Below are positions 24,548-33,592 of a DNA stretch of 64,000 nt, one piece after another. The translations under genes and the position numbers were made by a program. Location of the stretch: contig NZ_CP132291.1 in the NCBI RefSeq assembly GCF_044359855.1, positions 1,984,001 through 2,048,000 on the forward strand. Direction: 5' to 3'. The notes beneath the pieces were generated by a model. That model was not told the DNA's origin and did no database searches. It saw only the letters and a program-made list of their open reading frames with translations. Numbering within the stretch: position 1 is the stretch's first letter; the number at the start of each line of letters is the position of its first letter. Source of the DNA: Rummeliibacillus pycnus_A. Its GTDB lineage: Bacteria; Bacillota; Bacilli; Bacillales_A; Planococcaceae.

Positions 24548-26293
24548 TTAATACATATATGGCTCTTTGCTTGCAATGATGATTTCTCGTAATTTCGTAA
24601 GTTTATCAATCACAATTTTTGAGCTTTTTTCTACTTCTACTAGATATTCCTCTGCTAATTCATAGTTACCATCATTGTAGGCTTGTACTGCTTGTCGCGC
24701 TACTTCATGGACACGTGCATGGGGTTGCTCTAGTTCTTTAAATATCGGTTCATTACCTAGCAATTCTTTACCTTGCCCATAATACCATTCTCCAAGACGA
24801 GATTCTCTATGTGACTTTACGTCATCAACTGTCATTTGTTCGAATCCTAATAATAGGTTATAAATATGCCAACGCCATAAAAGATGATCAGTAATCGTTA
24901 GGGCAACAATATCTTCCTGACTAATGATGAAGTTTTTTGAAATTGTTTTCGTGCGATAGTCATCAATCATCTTACTTAAAGTGTAAATGGCTTCACCCGT
25001 ATCATTTGAGATTCCTTTACTTTTTATGGCATGCTCTGCAATATTACGATTTCTCACAGTGATATCGTTAGCTGCCGCTGCTTGTTGTTGGGTCGCAGTA
25101 GCAATCTCTTCAATACTAGATCCTTGGTGTTGCAAAGTATCATTTAATGTAGATAATGCTGTTGTAATGTTGGATGTTTCAGTTACACCCTTATGTAAGT
25201 CTTCGGCAGATTGTTTTGTTAGTATACTAATATTCTTTGTAATTTCGAGAAGCTCTTGTATATCTCCATGTATCGATTGTACAGATGATTTGGTATTGTC
25301 AGCTAATTTTCTAACTTCTTCTGCCACTACAGCAAATCCCTTACCTGCTGCTCCTGCACGAGCTGCTTCAATCGATGCATTTAATGCCAACAGATTTGTT
25401 TGTTCAGCAATACCTTGGATAAATTCCACCAATTTTGTAACGTTATTCACCCTATTTTCTAATTCACTAACATTTTCTCTGACACTTTCTTGTCCATGAT
25501 CAGTTGTTCTTAATAATTCATTTACGTTTCGAAGTAACTGAATTCCTTTACTTAACTCTTCTAATGAGCTTTGTGTATCATTTGATACATCAACAATCGA
25601 TGAAGAAACTTCCTCAATACTAGCATCTAATTGCTCCATTGAAGAATTGGCCGAAATAACATCTTTCTTTTGCATTTCCTGAAACTGAATAAGTTTTTTT
25701 ATCTGATCTAGTTGGGTATTAAATGCAATGATTTCCCCTAACCCATTAACAATTGAACCTGCTTGAATTTCTATATATGTCTCCACAATAAGTTGTTGAT
25801 CTATACTCACAAGGGTTTCATATGCCAAAAGAACGTCCATCATTTTCTTACGGTCACGACTATATTTCTCCAATATTAACGGGATAATTATTTGGTTAAT
25901 TAAGGTATAGGCAGAAATCATCCAATCAGGTAAGACGCCCAGTTTCGCATGAGTGTGAGCTATTTTTCTACGATTGAAAATATATTGTAAATCTAGTTGA
26001 TCTTCAAATAAGCTTCTGAAATGCTTATCAAATGATATTTTTAAACGTTCAACAGAGGAATGGTTTTCTATTATTTCTCTAAACTCTGGAAAAGATATTA
26101 AATGCTCATAAAAACCATCCAAAATTTCATTATGATGTACATCATACAATTCTCTTAAACCTTGGACAGAAGCCCTTCTGATCGAAGATAACCCCAAAAA
26201 ATCCAATTTAATTTGAAATCTTTTGTTAGCATTTATATCAGAGCCTGGAGTTGCAGAAAAATATTGATAATGTTTCTTAGGTTTTGCAAACAT
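24548..26293 (-). CDS. hemAT: Globin-coupled soluble chemoreceptor (HemAT-like) with C-terminal CZB-type domain
   Basis: A 581-residue cytosolic methyl-accepting chemotaxis protein without membrane segments. Residues about 25-185 form a protoglobin sensor; His115 in IAHTHAKLGV aligns with the proximal haem ligand of Bacillus HemAT. Residues about 200-440 are the coiled-coil signalling domain with the hairpin tip EQTNLLALNASIEAARAG. Residues about 456-570 resemble the chemoreceptor zinc-binding (CZB) domain: DHLLWRWHIY, HRESRLGEWYYGQG and PHARVHEVA. The usual CZB cysteine (HxxC) is Ser498 here. It would sense oxygen and signal to CheA. Classical HemAT (about 430 residues) lacks the extra tail. 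Confidence 0.85.
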   Translation of the reverse strand: MFAKPKKHYQYFSATPGSDINANKRFQIKLDFLGLSSIRRASVQGLRELYDVHHNEILDGFYEHLISFPEFREIIENHSSVERLKISFDKHFRSLFEDQLDLQYIFNRRKIAHTHAKLGVLPDWMISAYTLINQIIIPLILEKYSRDRKKMMDVLLAYETLVSIDQQLIVETYIEIQAGSIVNGLGEIIAFNTQLDQIKKLIQFQEMQKKDVISANSSMEQLDASIEEVSSSIVDVSNDTQSSLEELSKGIQLLRNVNELLRTTDHGQESVRENVSELENRVNNVTKLVEFIQGIAEQTNLLALNASIEAARAGAAGKGFAVVAEEVRKLADNTKSSVQSIHGDIQELLEITKNISILTKQSAEDLHKGVTETSNITTALSTLNDTLQHQGSSIEEIATATQQQAAAANDITVRNRNIAEHAIKSKGISNDTGEAIYTLSKMIDDYRTKTISKNFIISQEDIVALTITDHLLWRWHIYNLLLGFEQMTVDDVKSHRESRLGEWYYGQGKELLGNEPIFKELEQPHARVHEVARQAVQAYNDGNYELAEEYLVEVEKSSKIVIDKLTKLREIIIASKEPYMY

Positions 26294-26673
26294 AGCGTTT
26301 CTCCTTTTTCTTTTAATTGCATTAGATTATTTCATTAAACTGTTGAGTTCTTGCACACTGAAAATCACTTACACCCGAATTTAAAATGGTATTTTAAGAC
26401 TATTATAATGTAATTATTTTGATTTTTATATATATTTTTTCATAAATATTTTTCACTATCAATATAGTATTATAGGTAAAAACCCTTATTATAATTATTT
26501 ACAAATACATTATATGTACCATTTTGCGTATTTTTATGAACAGGCTATGTTAAAGAATGTTTTTATCCTAAGTACCAGCACGCTAAGCGTAACAAAACAA
26601 AGATTTTCTTCTTTTGTGTGAAGAACACTGGCACAATGACTACTCCCTTCAAATAACAACCGCATTAAATAAA
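26294..26673. other. Intergenic region upstream of hemAT-like gene
   Basis: Very AT-rich sequence with no ORF. A perfect TAAA followed 15 bases later by CGGGTGT on the minus strand is only a weak sigma-D match and is not called as a promoter. Confidence 0.35.
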
Positions 26674-26706
26674 AAAAGAACCCTCTATTTAGAAGGCTCT
26701 CCATTT
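26674..26706 (-). terminator. Terminator after small membrane protein gene
   Basis: Minus strand GAGCCTTCT-AAAT-AGAGGGTTC followed by seven T. Confidence 0.8.
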
Positions 26707-26719
26707 AATATCATTATAA

Positions 26720-26908
26720 TTATTGCGCTAAAAATAATACGGACGGTATGAAAGATACAGCAAAAAATAATGCATACCAGAAAGAAACTCGTTTTAATGA
26801 AAAGGATTTACTCTTTTTCTCTGCGTAGAATGCATCAAAGAAAATTGCACAAATCAATGGAATACTCATACAAGCAACCGCGATTAAAATAATATCAGTA
26901 TAATTCAT
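26720..26908 (-). CDS. Two-span small membrane protein, 62 residues
   Basis: Starts MNYTDIILIAVACMSIPLIC and has a second hydrophobic segment, FWYALFFAVSFIPSVLFLAQ, separated by a basic loop (AEKKSKSFSLKR). The open frame reaches 31 residues further upstream, but GAGGGGG is correctly spaced for the ATG at 26908 and a strong promoter lies inside the longer frame. No family is recognised. Confidence 0.6.
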   Translation of the reverse strand: MNYTDIILIAVACMSIPLICAIFFDAFYAEKKSKSFSLKRVSFWYALFFAVSFIPSVLFLAQ

Positions 26909-26959
26909 TTTGCATCCCCCTCGTATTTTCGTATATAAATGTGACAACTTTATGTCATA

Positions 26960-26989
26960 ATCATACAACCTCCGGACACAATTTGTCAA
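26960..26989 (-). promoter_or_regulatory. Sigma-A promoter for the 62-residue membrane protein
   Basis: Minus strand TTGACA, 18 bases, TATGAT. The -35 is perfect and the -10 has one mismatch; transcription would start about 45 bases ahead of the ATG. Confidence 0.6.
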
Positions 26990-27089
26990 CAATTCATTCA
27001 CATTTTGGACAAAAAAATTTCCAACAAATTCATAAATAAGAAATTCTTATACTGAAAACATAATATCTACGATGAAAAACTACAGAACA

Positions 27090-27123
27090 ATAAAAAAAGG
27101 CTGCCTCATATGAGACAGCCCTC
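27090..27123 (-). terminator. Terminator of the dlt operon
   Basis: Minus strand GGCTGTCTCATATGAGGCAGCC, a near-perfect inverted repeat, followed by TTTTTTTATT; it starts 7 bases past the dltD stop. Confidence 0.9.
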
Positions 27124-27129
27124 TCGTAT

Positions 27130-28305
27130 TTATTTTGCTTTCCAATAACGATCCATATCGTGATCTAGATATACCCATCCTTTCCAACCAATATGAATAG
27201 TATCGGTAATGAAATGAGGATCATACTCATGTGAAGAGTAATCGATTAATGGATAATTTGCGTCTTTAATAATTGTTCGTATTTTTTGGTAGTATGCTTG
27301 GCGTTTTTCTTTTGGATAACCAGCATAATCATACCATTTACCATTCATTGGAATTGAAATGAATAGCGGTTTCGCTCCAGCATCTTTTAACACATCGATG
27401 ACAAGGTTAAAATCTTCATACTCAGGTGATTTAGAATAGTCAACATCTTTTCTAAAGTTTTTTAACTGCTTATATTTTGGTGCGATATTACGGTTATAGT
27501 ATCTATCGTTGACATTTAAATTATTATTTGTAATACGCTTTTCACCAAATGCATCCGCATTTTGTATTTGTTGTTCAAATGTCTGATTTCTAATAAGAGA
27601 AGGGTTTGCATGTAACTTTTTATTCTGCTCATTAATCAATGAATAATACAAGTCCTTCTTCTCAAGAAGTGCTCGATTCATATAACCCAATGCCATTGTT
27701 ATGCGTCCGAATATCGGCTTTTTATCTTTTGCTAATTCATATTTGTACATTGAAACTAATAAATGATCTCGCTTAACAGTATCAAATTGTAGTAAACGAC
27801 GCATAGCTATTTCCTTTAACTTAGGATTCATCTCATGATTGAAAGCCAAGTCATAAGCATGAAGCATTGAATAGTTAGGTGAAAAATGGAAATCATCCAT
27901 TCCCTGAGCTGTAAACCATTGTGGAGAAATGATAAATATAATCTTTTTCCCCTTTAAATTTTTCTCTTGCTCAGCGAAATTCAAGAAATGTGTAATACTT
28001 TGACTCCCACCACGTCCTACCATAAAAGTAGAATAGGGTGTTTTTGCTGCTTTTGTGTAATTATATGGATGGAAAGGATCAAAATGCTCTAACTCAGATG
28101 AACCATAAATTGGCAAAGCGTTTTTATCTTTTAGCATTTGACTTTGCAAATATTCCCCCTGAAACATAAGAGGATTTAACTCAATCTTTGCTTCTTCTAC
28201 TCTTTGATCCGTAACCCAGCTCTTCAACCAACGATTAGGGAAAAATAAAAAGGTGAAAAATAACACTACCGCAATCGCTAGCGGAAGGAAAGTATACTTC
28301 TTCAT
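27130..28305 (-). CDS. dltD: D-alanyl-lipoteichoic acid biosynthesis protein DltD
   Basis: A 391-residue protein with one N-terminal membrane anchor (LAIAVVLFFTFLFF) and an extracytoplasmic SGNH-like esterase-fold domain. YGSSELEHFDPFHPYNY provides the catalytic Ser region, and the C-terminal Y-D-P-H-F-I-x-D-T-I-H-x-G segment provides Asp and His. It is needed for the last step of D-Ala transfer to teichoic acid on the outer membrane face. Its start overlaps the dltC stop by 4 bases. It is the last gene of the operon. Confidence 0.92.
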   Translation of the reverse strand: MKKYTFLPLAIAVVLFFTFLFFPNRWLKSWVTDQRVEEAKIELNPLMFQGEYLQSQMLKDKNALPIYGSSELEHFDPFHPYNYTKAAKTPYSTFMVGRGGSQSITHFLNFAEQEKNLKGKKIIFIISPQWFTAQGMDDFHFSPNYSMLHAYDLAFNHEMNPKLKEIAMRRLLQFDTVKRDHLLVSMYKYELAKDKKPIFGRITMALGYMNRALLEKKDLYYSLINEQNKKLHANPSLIRNQTFEQQIQNADAFGEKRITNNNLNVNDRYYNRNIAPKYKQLKNFRKDVDYSKSPEYEDFNLVIDVLKDAGAKPLFISIPMNGKWYDYAGYPKEKRQAYYQKIRTIIKDANYPLIDYSSHEYDPHFITDTIHIGWKGWVYLDHDMDRYWKAK

Positions 28306-28535
28306 GCTAATTCAACTAATTTCTCCGCAATATGATTTGGTGTATTCCACTCCTCGCGGGAGAATTCTGTGATTGGTACACTAATACCTAATTTTTCTTC
28401 TATCTCAACTAGTAATGTAATTGTACCAAATGAATCAAGTAATCCCTCTTCAAATAGTTCAATATCTGGATTTTCCAAAATAACATCATCTTCACATACA
28501 GCAGCTAATACTTTAAATACTTCTTGTTTTTCCAT
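28302..28535 (-). CDS. dltC: D-alanyl carrier protein DltC
   Basis: A 77-residue acyl-carrier-type protein. Ser35 in GLLDSFGTI is the phosphopantetheine attachment site. DltA loads D-Ala on the pantetheine thiol and DltB/DltD use it for teichoic acid esterification. It is 15 bases downstream of dltB and overlaps dltD by 4 bases. Confidence 0.93.
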   Translation of the reverse strand: MEKQEVFKVLAAVCEDDVILENPDIELFEEGLLDSFGTITLLVEIEEKLGISVPITEFSREEWNTPNHIAEKLVELA

Positions 28536-28550
28536 TATAATAAACTCCTT

Positions 28551-29717
28551 TTAACTAAATAATTTTCCTGAAAAAATATAAAAACCGAAACAAACGAAAT
28601 GGAAAGTAATTACAATCGAAATTGCATTTGTCCATTTATTTTTTGGCCAGAATTTATGCACTTTATTCCATCTTTCAAACTTATCAAAGCAAACAATAAG
28701 TAATGCATGATACAAGCCATAGACGATAAAATGCCATTCTAGACCATGCCATATGCCCATTAATAGGAATAGGACAAAGTATCCTATATAGGAAACTGTA
28801 TAACGGTTTTTAATCCATTTCTTTTTCGTCATCCAAAATACAAAACGCATATACACATAGTCTCGGAACCAGAATGACAAACTCATATGCCAACGATTCC
28901 AGAAATCTTTAATATTCTTACTTAAGAATGGTAAATTGAAATTCTCTGGAGTTTTAATCCCCATGATTTTACTTACACCAATAGCAAATGCACTGTAGCC
29001 AGCAAAATCAAAGAATAGGTAAAGACTGTAAAAATACATATCAGCAAGTCGACCTTCGAAAGGTGTTAAGTAATTATACGTATGATTTGGCAGATACAAA
29101 AGGATTTTATTATAAATTAAAAATGCAATAATAAATTTGTATAAAAATCCTTGGAAAATTTTATTAATACCATTAAATAATAACTCACGATATTCGTCAC
29201 GATCTGGGACATGATTCAAATCTTTTTCAAATCGTCTCCAACGGTCAATTGGACCAGATGAAATCGATGGGAAAAATAAAAGGAAATAGATAAGCTCCAC
29301 GATAGAAATCGGCTTTTTGATCATGCCATCACGTGTTTCCATAATCATTTGTACAGCTTTAAACGTAATATAAGAAACACCTAAAAAACCAAAGAGATGG
29401 TGAAGCCCTAAAAATGGCAGTATCTTCACCAATATAAGCGGTAGAATTGCTAGTAAAACAGCAATTACAAAAACGGTACCATTATTGTTCTTTGATCGAT
29501 ACGCTTGATATCCTTTAATTAATAGTACTTGGAAAATCGTAAATAGTATCAACGAAAGTATACTCTTGACTGATGAACTAAAAATAATCGCCAAGATGAT
29601 AACTGAAATAAACATGTTATACTTTTTGGATGATTTTCCTTTAAGCCCTAAAATAATTGTAGGTATCAATAAAATACCGATGATAAAGAAGAATGTAAAA
29701 TCACCATAAGGTATCAT
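28551..29717 (-). CDS. dltB: D-alanyl transfer protein DltB (MBOAT family)
   Basis: A 388-residue polytopic membrane O-acyltransferase. The MBOAT signature is visible: the FPSISSGPIDRWRRF loop, NFNLPFLSKNIKDFWNRWH, and the conserved histidine region LLMGIWHGLEWHFIVYG. It moves D-Ala across or at the membrane for transfer to teichoic acid. Its start overlaps the dltA stop by 4 bases. Confidence 0.93.
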   Translation of the reverse strand: MIPYGDFTFFFIIGILLIPTIILGLKGKSSKKYNMFISVIILAIIFSSSVKSILSLILFTIFQVLLIKGYQAYRSKNNNGTVFVIAVLLAILPLILVKILPFLGLHHLFGFLGVSYITFKAVQMIMETRDGMIKKPISIVELIYFLLFFPSISSGPIDRWRRFEKDLNHVPDRDEYRELLFNGINKIFQGFLYKFIIAFLIYNKILLYLPNHTYNYLTPFEGRLADMYFYSLYLFFDFAGYSAFAIGVSKIMGIKTPENFNLPFLSKNIKDFWNRWHMSLSFWFRDYVYMRFVFWMTKKKWIKNRYTVSYIGYFVLFLLMGIWHGLEWHFIVYGLYHALLIVCFDKFERWNKVHKFWPKNKWTNAISIVITFHFVCFGFYIFSGKLFS

Positions 29718-31210
29718 AACGTTACTTCTACCGCCAATCTTTTACGGTCCACTTTACCATTTGCATTCAAAGGAAGTTGATCTACATATATAAATTTCTT
29801 TGGCACCATATAACTTGGAACAACTTCAGACAATGCGTTTTTTAATCGTTTTGTAGTTTGGAATGGTTTTTCATCGGTCTTTTGAGTTAGTACGACGAAT
29901 GCAGTTAAAGACACTACTTCCTCTTGTACTTTTACTGGCTGCACGATACAACCACTTACTTCATTTAATGATTCAATCTTTTTCTCAATTTCCTCAATTT
30001 CTAGACGATAGCCATGAAGCTTCACTTGGAAATCAGAACGACCTGAATAGAAGATATAGCCATTTTGGTAATAACCAACATCACCTGTATAATACACATC
30101 TTCATCGCGCCAAAGTTTAAATACTTTTTCGGTTTGCTCCGGTGCACCAAGATAACCTTTACTTACAGTAGGACCAGTAATCACTAATTGTCCTTTTTGT
30201 CCTTCGCTCACAATATCGCCGGCTTCATTAAGTAAAATCAAATGATCAGCGTCAGCCTTTGCAATTGGCAAAACATTAAAATCATCAAGAAGACTATTCG
30301 TTACTTCAACAGCAGTTACTGCAACAGTTGTTTCAGTTGGACCATACAAATTAATAATTTTTGCATTTGGGAATCTAACCTGTAAATTTTTTGCAAGTTC
30401 ATGTGGTAATACTTCTCCACAAAACAGGAACTTTTCAATTGTAGGCATCATTTCTGCATTCCACAGTGGATTCATCATGCAAATTTTCACAAATGAAGGT
30501 GTAGAAGTCCAAACAGTAACATTTGATTGTTGCAATGCTTCAAAAAGCATGGCTGGTTGATTAATCTGAGATTTTGTCAGTGCATATAATGCCCGACCTT
30601 TTGTCAACGCTGGATATAAATCCATTACTGATAAATCAAACGAATAGGGCGCTTGGTTAAGATATACACCATCTTGCAGATGGGCATCCTCTTCTAGCCA
30701 TAGTACAAATGCTTCTAGATTGCTGGCTGTAATTTGCACGCCTTTTGGATTCCCTGTACTTCCAGAAGTATAAATAATATAAAATACATCTTCGCCTTCT
30801 ACCCAGTTACTTTGCGAAATTGTTTTTGAATGAGTTGATTCTAAAACTGAATTAACTTCATAAGTAGGTATTGAAAGGTCTAAATCCATTTTTTCTGTTG
30901 TTAACAACAGAGCCGCGTTCGAAACAGCTAGAATATGCTGAACACGTTCATTTGGAATTGAAGTATCTAATGGAATGTACGGATGTCCTGCCTTGACTAC
31001 TCCTAAAAAGGCAATGATTTGCTTCGGCGACATATGACCGTAAACTGCAATTGGCGCTGCATCATTCAATCCTCCCTGTACTAAAAATTCTGCTACAAGA
31101 TCAGATTGTCTCCACAACTCTTCATAAGTTAATGTTTCGTCATCAACTTGATACGCTATACGTTGTGGATATAACAAAGACATCTCACGAATCATATGCA
31201 GTACACTCAT
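29714..31210 (-). CDS. dltA: D-alanine--D-alanyl carrier protein ligase DltA
   Basis: About 498 residues of the adenylate-forming family. Core motifs are YIIYTSGSTGNPKGV (A3), NLYGPTETTVAVT (A5), YYTGDVGYYQNGYIFYSGR (A7) and the C-terminal NGKVDRKRL lysine (A10). It adenylates D-Ala and loads it on DltC. The ATG at 31210 is preferred over a GTG 3 codons upstream because of ribosome-site spacing (AAAGAAAGTGAG). It follows dltX by about 20 bases. Confidence 0.92.
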   Translation of the reverse strand: MSVLHMIREMSLLYPQRIAYQVDDETLTYEELWRQSDLVAEFLVQGGLNDAAPIAVYGHMSPKQIIAFLGVVKAGHPYIPLDTSIPNERVQHILAVSNAALLLTTEKMDLDLSIPTYEVNSVLESTHSKTISQSNWVEGEDVFYIIYTSGSTGNPKGVQITASNLEAFVLWLEEDAHLQDGVYLNQAPYSFDLSVMDLYPALTKGRALYALTKSQINQPAMLFEALQQSNVTVWTSTPSFVKICMMNPLWNAEMMPTIEKFLFCGEVLPHELAKNLQVRFPNAKIINLYGPTETTVAVTAVEVTNSLLDDFNVLPIAKADADHLILLNEAGDIVSEGQKGQLVITGPTVSKGYLGAPEQTEKVFKLWRDEDVYYTGDVGYYQNGYIFYSGRSDFQVKLHGYRLEIEEIEKKIESLNEVSGCIVQPVKVQEEVVSLTAFVVLTQKTDEKPFQTTKRLKNALSEVVPSYMVPKKFIYVDQLPLNANGKVDRKRLAVEVTL

Positions 31211-31229
31211 AAGTAACACTCACTTTCTT

Positions 31230-31367
31230 TTAAAATTCGGTATAAATAAACGGTCCCGCATTCATATCATGGAATCCGTAAATTAAAACGAGTAACACTA
31301 AAATGACAAAATAAAACAATGTATAACCAATTAAACGAAGTCCTTCGTGTTCTCTTAATTTTTGCAA
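31230..31367 (-). CDS. dltX: DltX, teichoic acid D-Ala incorporation-associated small membrane protein
   Basis: A 45-residue ORF starting TTG, with one membrane helix (YTLFYFVILVLLVLIYGF) and the C-terminal motif GPFIYTEF, a close variant of the conserved FIYNEF ending of DltX. DltX takes part with DltD in D-alanylation on the outer membrane face. AGAGGAAG lies upstream. It is the first gene of dltXABCD, with a promoter 26-33 bases before its start. Confidence 0.88.
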   Translation of the reverse strand: MQKLREHEGLRLIGYTLFYFVILVLLVLIYGFHDMNAGPFIYTEF

Positions 31368-31399
31368 GACTCCACTTCCTCTCTATCACATTACTATAA

Positions 31400-31425
31400 A
31401 ACGAATGAAACATTTAAAAGTTTCA
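31400..31425 (-). promoter_or_regulatory. Candidate ECF-sigma promoter of the dlt operon
   Basis: Minus strand TGAAAC, 16 bases, CGTT. TGAAAC is the canonical -35 of Bacillus extracytoplasmic-function sigma factors (SigX/W/M group). The predicted transcript begins about 26 bases before the dltX start, leaving just room for the ribosome site. In Bacillus subtilis dlt is partly SigX-dependent. Confidence 0.55.
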
Positions 31426-31858
31426 GTTTGATCATCTATATATTAAGTTTTCGTTAAAAATATTACTTTTTAGCTAAGATTAAGTAAAGTTTGTAAAACT
31501 TTATTAATGTTAATTAGTTAATGTGATTTTTTTAATTAACAAATAGACAATACCACCGATTTCGTCTGATTCTTCAATTTTAATTTATTTTTAATAGAAC
31601 TTACAGCTTATATTTATATGTCAGACTTTTTTGGAAAATATTTAGGAGGATTTTTATTGAAAAAATGCTTTTTTTAATATCTTTTTTAATTCCCCTATCT
31701 AATATGTGGTAAAATTTTACTAATTAGTCAAATCAAGGATCATCAATTTGTTTTCACAATTAAAAACTCAACCATTTAGGAAGAGTTTTAATATGATATA
31801 TATTCTTATAAAGTAAAAATCCCTCTTTGGCAGTTTTCTTCATCTTCCTATTATACAT
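31426..31858. other. Long AT-rich gap between dltX and alpha/beta hydrolase gene
   Basis: About 430 bases. It contains one isolated ribosome-site-like AGGAGGA near 31645 followed by TTG/ATG frames of only 6 and 15 codons, which may be a decayed gene start. No repeats, RNA folds or longer ORFs were found. Confidence 0.4.
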
Positions 31859-32644
31859 CTAATGCGAGGTGAAATTAATCAACACCTCATTAAATTTTTC
31901 TCGTTCTTCCCAAAAAGGGCCGTGCCCACTATATTGAAATGCTACAAGTCTTGAACCTTCTATTTTGTCATTTAAGATTTTTGCTTGTGAGAATGGAATA
32001 ACTTGATCATGGGTGCCATGAATAATTAAGGTAGGAACACTAATCATTTGAAGCTCTATTTCTATTTTTTCATCTCTAAGTGTTTTGATGATTGCAGCCG
32101 TGGACCAACTTGCTGCTTGTAATCCCATTTGGAAAAACCATTCTGAAAAAGGCTTTGATATATATTGAAAAAAGAAGGTATCCGTCACATCTCTTAACAT
32201 ATTCGGACGATCATTATACGTTTCATTTAGAAGTTTTGTTGCGGTTTCTTGTGTAAAGCCGGTTGGTGCTGCCGCGTCAATTAATACTAAATTACGAACG
32301 CCGTAACCTCTATACCGTGCAACATAACGAAGTGCTATTGCTCCTCCAGTGGAATGTCCAGCTAGCGTGAAATTGTTCAACTGAAGCGTAGTGGTGACTG
32401 TGGCAATATCATCTGCTAACCTATTATAATCATAGCCTGCCATTGGTTTATCAGAACGACCGAATCCCCTCCAGTCAATACCGATACATCGATACCCCTC
32501 TGAAGGTAGGACATTAAATTGATATTCAAATTGTTTATGATTTAATGGCCATCCATGTATGAATACGATTGTCTTTTTGCCTGTTGGGTTTATATCTTCT
32601 ACAAATAGTTTGACGCCTGACTCTACAGGCACAAAATACCCCAC
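31859..32644 (-). CDS. Alpha/beta-fold hydrolase
   Basis: A 261-residue soluble hydrolase. The catalytic triad is evident: Ser98 in the nucleophile elbow GHSTGGA, Asp near 213 in GTHDQVIP and His near 241 in YSGHGPFW. HGWPLNHKQFEYQF supplies the oxyanion region. It resembles the esterase/haloperoxidase-like group; the substrate cannot be predicted. It is monocistronic. Confidence 0.85.
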   Translation of the reverse strand: MGYFVPVESGVKLFVEDINPTGKKTIVFIHGWPLNHKQFEYQFNVLPSEGYRCIGIDWRGFGRSDKPMAGYDYNRLADDIATVTTTLQLNNFTLAGHSTGGAIALRYVARYRGYGVRNLVLIDAAAPTGFTQETATKLLNETYNDRPNMLRDVTDTFFFQYISKPFSEWFFQMGLQAASWSTAAIIKTLRDEKIEIELQMISVPTLIIHGTHDQVIPFSQAKILNDKIEGSRLVAFQYSGHGPFWEEREKFNEVLINFTSH

Positions 32645-32739
32645 AACTTTCCTCCATTCGTATATGATTATCTAATATACGATATTCAACTGAAGAAAAA
32701 TTGGTGAACCTCTCCTATTTCTCATAAGTTCATGCAAAC

Positions 32740-32776
32740 CAAAAAGGACTACCCTGAATTCTAAGGGCACTCCTTA
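32740..32776 (-). terminator. Terminator after YbaK-domain gene
   Basis: Minus strand AAGGAGTGCCCT ... AGGGTAGTCCTT (10 of 12 pairs) followed by TTTTT. Confidence 0.7.
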
Positions 32777-32802
32777 ATAGTGTACTATACTACATTCCTT
32801 TA

Positions 32803-33270
32803 TTAATGTGAACTTATTTTATAAGATAGATCGTCATTTTTAAGATCTAGATCCTTTTGCCAGCCTTTACATACATCAACCCATTCTTGTCCATTAGCAT
32901 ATGTAAATATTTCATCGCACGTAAGCTCGATCGCACTATTACTACTACCACACGCCGGGTATACCATTAATGGGCAAACACCTCCTACTGCATGCCCAAC
33001 CTTTGCAAGTACTTCATCTGGTGTAAGCATTTTAGCCTTCATCCGAAATTTATGTTTAAACTTTGCATTATCAATTTTCGCATCTCCTGCTGCTACTACT
33101 AAAATACAGCCGTCATCATTTCTAAAGGAAAGTGTTTTTGCCATACGTTCCGGTTCTACTCCTAAGGCCCGTGCTGCAAGATCTACTGTTGCACTTGATG
33201 CCTCATATTCCATAATTTTATAATCCAAGCCATATTTTTTGAAATGTTCTCTTACTAGTTCGATTGCCAT
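32803..33270 (-). CDS. YbaK/EbsC-type aminoacyl-tRNA deacylase family protein
   Basis: A 155-residue protein of the YbaK/ProX/EbsC family, trans-editing enzymes that hydrolyse mischarged aminoacyl-tRNA. Family segments are SSATVDLAARALGVEPERMAKTL, the lysine stretch KIDNAKFKHKF, and GHAVGGVCPLMVY. The frame extends 12 codons upstream, but GAGGTG is spaced correctly for the ATG at 33270. Which amino acid is edited cannot be read off. Confidence 0.85.
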   Translation of the reverse strand: MAIELVREHFKKYGLDYKIMEYEASSATVDLAARALGVEPERMAKTLSFRNDDGCILVVAAGDAKIDNAKFKHKFRMKAKMLTPDEVLAKVGHAVGGVCPLMVYPACGSSNSAIELTCDEIFTYANGQEWVDVCKGWQKDLDLKNDDLSYKISSH

Positions 33271-33592
33271 TTCATTCACCTCAATAATTTTCATTATTTT
33301 AACCAATACAGATTATTCAGATAATTTCATTGTGCATCAAAAGCAATAGAATTAATTATCTATATAAGTTTAATCTTTTCTTCAATGTTACAAATAAAAA
33401 TACATTCTATTTATCCCCTAACAGGAAAATGCCTATTCTCCATTTCAATGAAACCCTATATGGAGAAAAGACATTTTCTTTTGGAATATCTTTTTATTTA
33501 TCTTGATTTCGACAAAAAAACTAGTGAACTATGCCCCCTCGCTACTTTTTTTGAGAAACCATTATAATAAGCTACTCTATATGCGAAGCCAT
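33271..33592. other. Intergenic region between YbaK-family and DUF2935 genes
   Basis: No gene, RNA or repeat recognised; promoter sequences for the YbaK-family gene must lie here. Confidence 0.35.

Noticed and set aside
24987..25499. Long plus-strand frame (170 codons) inside the chemoreceptor gene
   Set aside because: It is antisense to the conserved MCP signalling domain, Ala/Ser/Leu-rich as expected of an antisense frame, and lacks a ribosome site.
26340..26440. Sigma-D promoter for the HemAT-like gene
   Set aside because: TAAA with correct 15-base spacing exists, but the -10 matches only 4 of 7 positions.
31640..31700. Leader peptide gene (AGGAGGA followed by TTG/ATG)
   Set aside because: The frames are 6 and 15 codons, no regulatory hairpin follows, and no same-strand gene lies downstream.
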